A DNA stretch of 7,697 nucleotides from Candidatus Peribacterales bacterium (GTDB taxonomy: Bacteria; Patescibacteriota; Gracilibacteria; Peribacterales; Peribacteraceae). Shown here one piece after another: positions 1-5,499 of the stretch. The DNA lies in NCBI GenBank assembly GCA_020059985.1, contig JAGVCI010000086.1:1-7697 (forward strand). The letters run 5' to 3'. A program made the translations under genes and the position numbers. The notes beneath the pieces were generated by a model, which was not told where the DNA came from, ran no database searches, and saw only the letters and a list, made by a program, of their open reading frames with translations. Within the stretch, counting starts at the first letter, position 1; the number at the start of each line of letters is the position of its first letter.

Positions 1-1
1 C

Positions 2-3000
2 ACCACAACACTCCAGAATGCCTACGACAACGACTCCGATGGTTCGCAGGCAGTCATCAGTCTCACCGCAGCCGATGACGGTATCGTCATCGTGAACCCA
101 AGCTCTGGAGGTGTCGATGGAACAAGCGGTCAATTCGTGTTCATGGTCCACAACCTCGCGGATTCCATGACAGCCTTCGCTGTCGACCAGAACGGTTCTG
201 GTACCGGTATGACCCTGTACTCCACCAGCACTGCTCATGCTGGTCTCTCCATCGCAATGGGCACGATCACACGCTCGAACAACCGTGCAGCCAACCCACA
301 CATTCTCCTCGGCTACGATGCCAACCTCTACCGTGCTGCCGCCAACCGTCTCTACACCGACGATTCTCTCTGGGCCAAGGTCACGCTCTCCGGCGCCACG
401 GTGCACGCCACGACGCTCCTCCATTCTTCCGGAGCACTCCGCTTAGACGGTGGCTTCTGGCAGGATGGCTTGAGTGACTGTGACTCCTCGACGAGTGCAG
501 TGCAGTGGAACATCACCGATGGAAAGTTCACCTGCAAGACTGACTTCACGGGCGGTGGTGGAGATCTTCAAGACGCATACGATGCGGATAGCGATGGCAG
601 CGATGCCAACATCATTCTCAGCTCTACTGATGATGCGATTACTATTGTGAATCCTGCGTCGAGTGGAGTCGACTTTACCACTCAGTACACGTTCATGGTG
701 CGTAACCTTGCGAACTCCATCACGGCGTTTGCGGTCGACAACGACGGAACAGGAACAGGTATGACGCTGTATTCCACATCAACCGCGCACCCCGGTCTCG
801 TAATCGACATGAGCGGCGGCATCACACGCAACAGCTTCAATCGTGTCACAAACCCGCACATCATGCTTGGGTACGACTCGTACCTCTACCGCGGTGAAAA
901 AAACACCATTCAGACTGATGGTCTCGTGCGTCTCTACGGAACGGGTTCGCATCTCCTCACTTCTACCAATGCGACGGCGAGCGGCGTGATTAGGTCGTAT
1001 GCCAATATTGGAAGTGCGGGAGGATGGGATACTTCTATTGCTATCGGCTCCGACGGTCTTCCGATAGTCAGTTACTACAATACCGGCTTGTACGTGACTA
1101 AATGCGCCAACATGAACTGCACAGGGCGCAATGTGACGACAAACATTGATTCAGGAGTATCGGGTAGTGATGATGATGGTACCTCTATTGCTATTGGCGC
1201 GGACGGTTTGCCTATTGTGAGCTACTACGACTCTGCAAACTCTGCGCTGAAAGTGACAAAATGTGGAAATCTGGATTGTACTTCGGGTAACACCACAACC
1301 ACAGTGAATAACACTGGCACTTTGGGGAAATACTCTTCCATTGCAATAGCACCGGATGGCAATCCCGTCATCAGTTACAATGATGAGTCAAACGGACACA
1401 CGTTCACTAAATGCGGCAATGCGGCATGTTCGGCTAATAACCGTTCGCGTGTTGTGGATGCGGTGGGAGGACCGTTCGGTTCTATCGCTATTGGCAATGA
1501 TGGATATCCGGTTCTCAGCTATCAGAGAGGCGGCGATCTGTATGTTTCCAAATGCAGCAATGCAGAGTGCTCGTCAGCCACCACCACAGCCGTTGATACC
1601 ACCGGCAGTTCGAATGGTTTTTTCACCTCCATCGCCATTGCCCCCGATGGGTTCCCGGTGATCAGTTACACATACTTCGACGACTTTGAGTTGAAAATGG
1701 TAAAGTGCGGAAATGCTTCTTGTTCGGCCGGAAATACGGCCGTCGTAGTGGATACGACAGAGACCATCTATGGTCCTACGTCGATTGCGATTGCTCCTGA
1801 TGGGTTCCCTGTTATCAGTTACAACGAGTTCAGCACTGGAATAGTCAAATTTGCAAAGTGCAACGATGCCACATGTTCGAATCGTACGCTAACTTCTATC
1901 GCTTCTGGCTTTAGAGTCAACAGTTCAGTTGCTATCGCACCTGACGGTCTGCCAGTCATCAGTTACCAACGCACCGATGAAGGAAGTCCTATTGGCATCA
2001 CTGTGGTCCGTTGCGCTAACCCTGCTTGTGATGGTGTTGCTTCATCCTATGTTCACTATACCGGCGGTCAGCGTATCGGTGCTCCGAAGGGCAACGATCG
2101 TTCGTTCGCGCCGGTGATCGAGGGGCTCAACGTCGTCTCCATCAATAATCCGTTCGCTTTCCGCGCGCTTTCCTTTAAGGTCAATGGCTCGGAGCGCATG
2201 CGTATCGGAACAGGTGGAACACTCGAAGTGACGCAAGCGGGCAGTAGCACGGGCGTGCTCATCACGTCGAAAGCGCCCGGCGACCCGGGTCTTGCGATCT
2301 CCATGCCGTCCATCATGTATGGATACAAAGGAATCATGGAACCGCTCAACCCGCACATCCGCTTCGGTACCGGTACGCTCTTCGATGTCTCGCTCTTCCG
2401 TGCATCGGGCTCTACTCTTGCGACGAACTCGCAGTTCCTCATTCAGCTCCCGGATCACTTCAATCGCGATGCGATCAGGATCGACACCGAGGAATCCACC
2501 AGCACGCAGAACGTCTTCAAGATTGTCTCGGATGTCGCGGGCAACGAAGACAACGCGTTCCGTATCCGCGCAGACGGTGCCGTGTTCTCCGATGGTGCGT
2601 ACTCCGGTGCTGGCGCCGACTACGCAGAATGGTTCTACAGTAAAGATATCGATCTAGGACCTGGTGAACTCGTCTGTATCGATGTCACTCGTTCAAATAC
2701 GGTACAGCGTTGCCGCAATGCTGCGGACACGAACCTCATGGGTATCATCTCTACGAACCCGGCGTTCGTTGGAAACCAGATCAGTGGTGCGGACGGCATC
2801 ACGCCTCCGGGGTACGTCCTCGTCGGACTCATCGGACAGGTGCCAGCCCGCGTTCTCGTGACCGATGGCGAAGTGATTCGTCCGGGAGACTCTCTCACCT
2901 CTGCCGAAATTCCGGGCTACGCCCGCCGCGCTAACGCCGGTGAATCCACGGTCGGAGTGGCGCTCGAGGGCTACGACGGAACTGGATCTGGTTCAACCGT

Positions 3001-4522
3001 GACGTTGAACACGGGCTCGGGCACGGTCACCGCTCAAGCGAGCGTCGTGAACGTCCTCATCTCTCGCCGCAACTCCTCGATCACGGTCGAGACCGTCGAA
3101 CAGAAGGTGCTCGAGAGTATCCAGACCATGGAGATCGAAGATGAGGTGAACCTCCTCGTCAGCCAGGCAGTTGAAAGTCTGGATCTCGAAGCCGAGATCC
3201 GTACGATTCTCTCAGAGATTGAAACAGAAGAGACGAACTCTGGTTCTGTCGCTGTCCCAGCAAATCCGTCTGAGTCGTTTGCAAGTCTCACCATCGAAGA
3301 CACGCTCTCGATCGGCGGTAACGTCACTGCAGACAGTGGTGTTCGTGTCACAGGTGGTGTCACCACGGACATGCTCACGGTCACACAAAGGATGACGGTC
3401 AGTGGATCGGTACTGCTCCTCGACGGACTCACGGTTGGTGGCGCACTCCATGCACTCAATGTGGAAGTAGAAGGCGATCTCACCGTCGGCGGCACGCTGC
3501 ATGCGTCCGTGATCGACGTCGGATCGGGTTCTACCATCACGGGTTCCGTGAACATCGAAGGAGAGCTGCTCATCAATGGTCAGCCGATCTCGACGCTCAC
3601 GAGCGAAGGTGCTTCGTACGCACAGTTCGGTTCCGGTTCGACGGTCGACATCGGTTCGCTCATCGCGCAGGATGCACTCTTCGTTCATGGAGACATCACC
3701 ATCGAAGGTCTCGCGAAGTTCCTCGGTAATGTGGAGATCGACGGCGAACTCCGTGTCAGTCAGAACCAGGCGGGCAAAGCGGTCATCCCGTCGGGCGGCT
3801 CTACGGTCATCGTCGCGTTCGACCCAGAGTTTGAGGCCGAGCCGATCGTGACGGCATCCGCAAACACGTTCGATGTCTGGAGGATCAGCTTCCAGTCTTC
3901 GACAGGATTCGTCCTCGAACTGAAAAATCCTGCTCTCGAAGACGTGACCTTCAGCTGGCATGCTCTTCTCACCGCAGAGCTCCGCACGGATTCCGCAGAA
4001 GTCGTCACGGGTGAAACCATCGACTTCCCGGTGGATATCTACGGGGTGCCTTTGAGCTCGAGCACGGTATGGAACGCGTGTATCCGTCAGCAGGTGATCC
4101 TCGACGATGCAGGACAACCGTTCAATTGCAGTCGTTATCATGACAAGACGCGTTGGACGCACCCGGACCTCCTCGTGGAATTCATCTGGGACAGCGAAGC
4201 AGATCCGCGTCTCATTCTCCCCGCAGGGTATGTCGCAGTGACACAAGATGCAGGTGAGCCAGAGCTGGTGGAAGAGCCGATCGAGGAATCAACTGAGGAA
4301 CCAGAGATGGGAACAGGCTCGACCGTTCCGACGGAGGAACCAACACCGGAACCGGAGACCGGAACCGGATCCACGGATTCTGGTGAAGATCCTGTCATAG
4401 AAGAGCAGCCGACCGAGGAACCAGTAGTGATTGAGGAAGAGCAGCCGACCGAGGAACCAGTAGTGACTGAAGAAGTGCCGGTCGAGACACCCGAGACAGG
4501 CACAGGCACAGTTGACGAATAA
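2..4522 (+). CDS. Giant modular surface/fibre protein, 5'-truncated by window
   Basis: The frame is open from the first bases of the window to TAA at 4520-4522, giving 1,506 visible residues. The true start lies upstream: residues before the first in-frame GTG (92) align with a repeat seen again at 563, so 92 is not the start. Visible modules (residue numbers from position 2): fibre repeats A and B (about 4-330), seven-repeat predicted beta-propeller (331-690), fibre repeat C preceded by a NGSERMRIG motif (about 725-816), GADYAEWF domain (about 850-1020), coiled coil (1025-1078), beta-solenoid-like hydrophobic repeats (1095-1258), beta-sandwich resembling H-type lectin/fibre-tip folds (1257-1328), a two-Cys linker, and an acidic tail (1418-1506). 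Such modules are typical of phage tail fibres and of long surface proteins in CPR bacteria. A secreted adhesive or structural fibre is inferred. No LPxTG signal or C-terminal membrane segment is visible. The reading frame is certain; the function is not. Confidence 0.9.
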   Translation, partial: TTTLQNAYDNDSDGSQAVISLTAADDGIVIVNPSSGGVDGTSGQFVFMVHNLADSMTAFAVDQNGSGTGMTLYSTSTAHAGLSIAMGTITRSNNRAANPHILLGYDANLYRAAANRLYTDDSLWAKVTLSGATVHATTLLHSSGALRLDGGFWQDGLSDCDSSTSAVQWNITDGKFTCKTDFTGGGGDLQDAYDADSDGSDANIILSSTDDAITIVNPASSGVDFTTQYTFMVRNLANSITAFAVDNDGTGTGMTLYSTSTAHPGLVIDMSGGITRNSFNRVTNPHIMLGYDSYLYRGEKNTIQTDGLVRLYGTGSHLLTSTNATASGVIRSYANIGSAGGWDTSIAIGSDGLPIVSYYNTGLYVTKCANMNCTGRNVTTNIDSGVSGSDDDGTSIAIGADGLPIVSYYDSANSALKVTKCGNLDCTSGNTTTTVNNTGTLGKYSSIAIAPDGNPVISYNDESNGHTFTKCGNAACSANNRSRVVDAVGGPFGSIAIGNDGYPVLSYQRGGDLYVSKCSNAECSSATTTAVDTTGSSNGFFTSIAIAPDGFPVISYTYFDDFELKMVKCGNASCSAGNTAVVVDTTETIYGPTSIAIAPDGFPVISYNEFSTGIVKFAKCNDATCSNRTLTSIASGFRVNSSVAIAPDGLPVISYQRTDEGSPIGITVVRCANPACDGVASSYVHYTGGQRIGAPKGNDRSFAPVIEGLNVVSINNPFAFRALSFKVNGSERMRIGTGGTLEVTQAGSSTGVLITSKAPGDPGLAISMPSIMYGYKGIMEPLNPHIRFGTGTLFDVSLFRASGSTLATNSQFLIQLPDHFNRDAIRIDTEESTSTQNVFKIVSDVAGNEDNAFRIRADGAVFSDGAYSGAGADYAEWFYSKDIDLGPGELVCIDVTRSNTVQRCRNAADTNLMGIISTNPAFVGNQISGADGITPPGYVLVGLIGQVPARVLVTDGEVIRPGDSLTSAEIPGYARRANAGESTVGVALEGYDGTGSGSTVTLNTGSGTVTAQASVVNVLISRRNSSITVETVEQKVLESIQTMEIEDEVNLLVSQAVESLDLEAEIRTILSEIETEETNSGSVAVPANPSESFASLTIEDTLSIGGNVTADSGVRVTGGVTTDMLTVTQRMTVSGSVLLLDGLTVGGALHALNVEVEGDLTVGGTLHASVIDVGSGSTITGSVNIEGELLINGQPISTLTSEGASYAQFGSGSTVDIGSLIAQDALFVHGDITIEGLAKFLGNVEIDGELRVSQNQAGKAVIPSGGSTVIVAFDPEFEAEPIVTASANTFDVWRISFQSSTGFVLELKNPALEDVTFSWHALLTAELRTDSAEVVTGETIDFPVDIYGVPLSSSTVWNACIRQQVILDDAGQPFNCSRYHDKTRWTHPDLLVEFIWDSEADPRLILPAGYVAVTQDAGEPELVEEPIEESTEEPEMGTGSTVPTEEPTPEPETGTGSTDSGEDPVIEEQPTEEPVVIEEEQPTEEPVVTEEVPVETPETGTGTVDE
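11..562 (+). repeat. Fibre repeat copy A (protein level)
   Basis: This is the first visible copy of a repeat within the giant protein. It starts LQNAYDNDSDGS and continues through IVNP, FMVHNLADSMTAFAVD, a GTGMTLYSTSTAH segment, ITR, NPHILLGYD and LYR. Copy B aligns over about 120 residues with near identity in the GTGMTLYSTSTAH stretch. Copy A then carries an extra segment ending in a two-cysteine motif (GLSDCDSS...QWNITDGKFTC) and a GGGG linker just before copy B. The two cysteines could form a disulfide, which is inference. The pattern suggests tandem duplication of a fibre-shaft or globular module, probably continuing upstream of the window. Confidence 0.85.
563..990 (+). repeat. Fibre repeat copy B (protein level)
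   Basis: This is the second copy of the unit, starting DLQDAYDADSDGS, offset 555 bases from copy A. It shares IVNP, TFMVRNLANSITAFAVD, GTGTGMTLYSTSTAH, ITR, NPHIMLGYD and LYR with copy A. Its end differs: after a short LYGTGSHLL stretch it runs directly into the propeller repeats, without the two-cysteine segment found in copy A. The breakpoint therefore marks where the propeller module sits in the fibre architecture. Confidence 0.85.
992..2072 (+). repeat. Seven-repeat predicted beta-propeller inside the giant protein
   Basis: Seven tandem protein repeats of 48-51 residues share the consensus (T/S)SIAIxPDGxPVISY, then a variable turn, then (K)V.KCxNxxC. The Ser preceding IAI (or VAI) falls at about 1034, 1184, 1337, 1481, 1628, 1781 and 1925. 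Each repeat ends in a CxxxxC pair: CANMNC, CGNLDC, CGNAAC, CSNAEC, CGNASC, CNDATC and CANPAC. A DG-containing strand-turn-strand unit repeated seven times fits a seven-bladed beta-propeller, a fold usually used for ligand or glycan binding or protein contacts. The fold is inferred from repeat number and pattern. The cysteines could form one disulfide per blade in an exported protein or, less likely, bind metal. Codons here favour A/T endings more than in the C-terminal part of the gene. Confidence 0.8.
2177..2449 (+). repeat. Diverged fibre repeat copy C with NGSERMRIG head motif
   Basis: After the propeller, the segment FKVNGSERMRIGTGGTLEV is of the type often found in phage-tail-like and fibre proteins just before structured C-terminal domains. 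It leads into a diverged third copy of the fibre repeat. GSSTGVLITSKAPGDPGLAISM, NPHIRFG and SLFRASG align with GTGTGMTLYSTSTAHPGLVIDM, NPHIMLGYD and YLYRGEK of copy B. The leading LQDAYD...FAVD half of the unit is not recognisable here. This suggests the propeller separates members of one repeat family. Confidence 0.65.
2540..3060 (+). other. GADYAEWF domain, phage-tail processing/chaperone-like region
   Basis: The protein here reads AFRIRADGAVFSDGAYSGAG, then ADYAEWFYS, then about 170 residues including GELVCID, a NLMGIISTNPAFVGN motif, GYVLVGLIGQVPARV and a GDSLTSAEIPGYARRA segment. The combination DYAE(W/Y)F ... GI(I/V)S.NP..(I/V)GN resembles the Peptidase_G2-type C-terminal domain of phage tail and neck appendages, which in phi29 gp12-like proteins acts as an intramolecular chaperone and is cleaved off autocatalytically. 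The similarity is recognised by eye. Whether cleavage occurs here is unknown, and the equivalent catalytic residues cannot be assigned. Unlike the phage case, the domain is internal, with about 490 further residues after it. Confidence 0.55.
3074..3235 (+). other. Predicted coiled coil in the giant protein
   Basis: About 54 residues from SSITVETVEQKVLESIQTM through EIRTILSEIETEE are highly charged, lack Pro and Gly, and have Val/Ile/Leu at heptad-like spacing. This fits a coiled coil directly following the GADYAEWF domain. Trimeric fibres commonly carry such a segment next to the processing or chaperone domain, so an oligomerisation role is likely but inferred. Confidence 0.6.
3284..3985 (+). 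other. Beta-solenoid-like stretch and H-type-lectin-like beta-sandwich
   Basis: Residues from SLTIEDTLSIGGNVTADSG to about 3776 form short repeating hydrophobic strands separated by G-containing turns (for example LTVGGALHALNVEVEGDLTV, then LTVGGTLHASVIDVG). This is the pattern of a beta-solenoid or bactofilin-like ladder. From about 3770, AGKAVIPSGGSTVIVAFDPEF, PIVTASAN, WRISFQSSTGFVLEL and FSWHAL match the layout of H-type-lectin-like beta-sandwiches found at fibre tips: a G.A.IP.G...V.V.F...F...P.V pattern followed by a final F.W.A strand. Carbohydrate binding is possible but not shown by any residue I can assign. Confidence 0.5.
4253..4519 (+). repeat. Acidic Pro/Glu/Thr tail with 36-bp tandem repeat
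   Basis: The last 89 residues are nearly all E, P, T, V, S and G, with the motif EEQPTEEPVV repeated and MGTGST, TGTGST and TGTGTV recurring. At DNA level a 31-base stretch at 4400-4430 recurs exactly at 4436-4466, a 36-bp (12-residue) period that suggests recent slippage duplication. Such tails act as extended, wall- or matrix-spanning or ionic segments in other surface proteins. Thr/Ser/Pro richness is also typical of O-glycosylated regions, which is relevant to the O-mannosyltransferase gene nearby. The protein ends VDE with no visible sorting signal. Confidence 0.85.
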
Positions 4523-4581
4523 GAAGCATGATGTCTCCTGGCACGGCTACGCGTCGCAGCACTCATTTTTGTGTAGCAAAA

Positions 4582-4587
4582 TATAAT
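4582..4587 (+). promoter_or_regulatory. Possible -10 box (TATAAT)
   Basis: A perfect TATAAT lies in the AT-rich stretch after the giant gene and just before the palindrome. No convincing -35 box sits 16-18 bases upstream and there is no extended TG. If used, transcription would start in or at the palindrome and leave a leader of about 140 bases before the 4731 gene. It may equally be chance in AT-rich DNA. Confidence 0.25.
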
Positions 4588-4590
4588 CTA

Positions 4591-4616
4591 ATATCGGCGT
4601 AGCGCTACGCCGATAT
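4591..4616. terminator. 26-bp perfect palindrome, candidate terminator or operator
   Basis: ATATCGGCGTAGC at 4591-4603 is followed immediately by its exact reverse complement at 4604-4616, giving a 13-bp stem with no spacer. It lies 68 bases after the stop of the giant gene. TTTT follows seven bases later (4623-4626), a weak U-tract, and AAAA precedes it at 4578-4581. It could terminate the giant transcript. The loop-free symmetry and the TATAAT immediately upstream also fit a dimeric-regulator operator. The symmetry is seen directly; the role is inferred. Confidence 0.5.
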
Positions 4617-4730
4617 AAGTGATTTTATGAGAAACGTGCGATCTGTGAAGCCGAGGCGAAGCCGTATGGCTTGCGACGGACACCGTCCATTCGTTAAGCT
4701 GAAGCGGAATTTCCTCTTCCCCCTTTCATT
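4617..4730 (+). other. Structured leader upstream of the 4731 gene
   Basis: No gene is supported here. Two short hairpins are possible: AAGCC-GTAT-GGCTT at 4659-4672 and GACG-GACAC-CGTC at 4675-4687. A pyrimidine-rich run (TTTCCTCTTCCCCCTTTC) lies directly before the ATG at 4731, so there is no Shine-Dalgarno sequence. I do not recognise a riboswitch or tRNA. Confidence 0.3.
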
Positions 4731-5135
4731 ATGCGTAGTAAGCAGCTGCTTCTCGTCGCGATCATCGCCCTCATTATCCTTGTTGGCGCTCTCGAAGTTC
4801 GCCGCCGCGCCGTCGAGGAACAACTCAAGAACCTCACTGTTCGTCTCGAGCAGTTGCAGGGGAATACGGAGGAGAACCGCGCAGAGGCACAGCGCATTAT
4901 CACCAAAGTGCAGCAACTCATGGAGATCGATGTCTCTGTCGAGCCGACGGTTGCGACCATCGTGGATGTGGATGTCCTCCGCGAACGAAACGCTTTCTAC
5001 GACAAAGCGGAGAACGGTGACTTCCTTGTGGTGACGCCGACGCGCGCCATCCTCTACGACGAAGAGAATAACGTCATCATCGACGTGATCCCGGTGCAAA
5101 TCACTCCGCAGGACGCACCAGCGGACGCGGAATAA
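4731..5135 (+). CDS. Small membrane-anchored coiled-coil protein
   Basis: The 134-residue product has a short basic start (MRSK), one transmembrane helix at about residues 5-20, a charged coiled coil at about 23-64, and a compact beta-rich domain at about 66-126 containing NAFYDKAENGDFLVVTPTRAILYD and NVIIDVIPV. The pattern FY..A.NGD.L.V....A.LY.....II.V.PV belongs to a type of short hypothetical protein I recognise from CPR genomes; no function is established that I know of. An N-in topology with the C-terminal domain outside is likely. The ATG is chosen because it directly precedes the anchor, although it lacks a Shine-Dalgarno sequence. Its own intrinsic terminator 12 bases after the stop indicates that its transcript ends here. 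Confidence 0.88.
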   Translation: MRSKQLLLVAIIALIILVGALEVRRRAVEEQLKNLTVRLEQLQGNTEENRAEAQRIITKVQQLMEIDVSVEPTVATIVDVDVLRERNAFYDKAENGDFLVVTPTRAILYDEENNVIIDVIPVQITPQDAPADAE

Positions 5136-5147
5136 GAATTGTTGCTT

Positions 5148-5190
5148 AAAAGTGTCATGGTTCGACCGGGCTCACCATGACACTTTTTTT
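5148..5190 (+). terminator. Intrinsic terminator built from a palindromic repeat
   Basis: Arms 5148-5161 (AAAAGTGTCATGGT) and 5174-5187 (ACCATGACACTTTT) are exact complements around a 12-base loop, and the T-run continues to 5190. It follows the stop of the 4731 gene by 12 bases, so it is a strong Rho-independent terminator. The stem and loop contain TTCGAC and GGCTCA and closely match the second element at 5244-5273, so the terminator appears to be formed from a dispersed repeat. Confidence 0.9.
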
Positions 5191-5205
5191 ATTGTACTTT
5201 TTCTG

Positions 5206-5233
5206 TGTCACCCTGAGTCTGTGGAAGGGTGGC
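5206..5233. repeat. Palindromic repeat element, inverted variant
   Basis: CACCCT (5209-5214) pairs with AGGGTG (5226-5231), and a G-C pair plus a wobble pair extend the stem outward. The core CACCCTGAGTCTGTGGAAGG is a variant, in opposite orientation, of the CCTTCGACAAGCTCAGGGTG-type repeat found in many bacterial genomes. It relates to the two flanking elements through the CTGAG/GGCTC-type core and the TGTCA edge. No function is visible; it is probably a REP-like element. Confidence 0.55.
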
Positions 5234-5243
5234 GAGATTAATC

Positions 5244-5273
5244 GTGTCATGGTTCGACGAGCTCACATGACAC
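5244..5273. repeat. Palindromic repeat element, second direct copy
   Basis: GTGTCATG (5244-5251) pairs with CATGACAC (5266-5273). The first 15 bases, GTGTCATGGTTCGAC, are identical to the element inside the terminator at 5152-5166, and the end (GCTCA plus CATGACAC) also matches apart from small length differences. Copies lie 92 bases apart. Unlike the first copy it has no T-run, so it is not itself an intrinsic terminator. It is a REP-like dispersed palindrome. Confidence 0.75.
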
Positions 5274-5343
5274 ACTATGGAATTGTAATAATTGCTCGCT
5301 GTGCCATTCATGCACGCTGCTAATGCGGCCTTTTTGTGTTTTT
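5274..5343. other. Intergenic spacer, no gene recognised
   Basis: This AT-richer spacer lies between the palindromic elements and the C/T-rich hairpins. An extended -10-like TGTAATAAT at 5284-5292 is present but has no matching -35 box. T-runs at 5330-5335 and 5339-5343 are not preceded by a strong stem. Nothing else is supported. Confidence 0.3.
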
Positions 5344-5440
5344 CCTCCATCCCCCTACCCCCTTCCTCCATTGGAGGAAGGGGGTAAAACACAAACATTC
5401 CCCTCCTCCTTTGGAGGAGGGGTTAGGGGTGGAGGAGAAA
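5344..5440. repeat. C/T-rich : G/A-rich double-hairpin repeat
   Basis: Two hairpins sit in tandem. Arms 5357-5370 (ACCCCCTTCCTCCA) and 5372-5385 are exact complements around one base, and arms 5400-5409 (CCCCTCCTCC) and 5413-5422 are exact complements around TTT. The outer parts, CCTCCATCCCCCTACCCC near 5344 and GGTTAGGGGTGGAGG ending near 5436, are also nearly complementary, so the whole block can fold as one large nested structure. It resembles the TAACCCCT/TCCTCC palindromic repeats dispersed in many bacterial genomes. It lies upstream of the 5500 gene, whose frame stays open through it by chance. Confidence 0.75.
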
Positions 5441-5499
5441 CAAAACAAGAAGGTAAGGTCTTTCCTCGCAGAAAGCTCAGGAGTATCTTCGTACACTTT

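Noticed and set aside
92..94. GTG as the start of the giant gene
   Set aside because: The frame is open to the window edge, and the upstream codons encode the first part of a repeat (LQNAYDNDSDGS) that recurs at 563, so the gene begins further left.
992..2072. CRISPR array or DNA satellite from the regular spacing of about 148 bases
   Set aside because: The periodicity is at protein level, units are 144-153 bases with many synonymous changes, and the frame stays open throughout.
3034..3576. Minus-strand open frame of 180 codons
   Set aside because: Low-complexity Ser/Val/Thr/Pro product, antisense to the strongly supported solenoid/coiled-coil coding region.
3212..4246. Long open frame on the minus strand (344 codons)
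   Set aside because: It is antisense to the giant gene. Its product is Arg/Asp-rich with no hydrophobic core or motif, as expected from a reverse frame of this codon usage.
4621..4730. tRNA or known riboswitch in the leader of the 4731 gene
   Set aside because: Short hairpins exist, but there is no cloverleaf, T-loop GTTCGA in context, or recognised aptamer core.
4605..5099. Minus-strand open frame over the 4731 gene
   Set aside because: The plus-strand frame has a membrane helix, coiled coil and a recognised C-terminal pattern and is followed by a terminator; the reverse frame has none of these.
5323..5499. Upstream extension of the 5500 gene
   Set aside because: The extension translates the C/T-G/A hairpin repeat into Pro/Gly-rich sequence and would place 59 residues before the membrane anchor.
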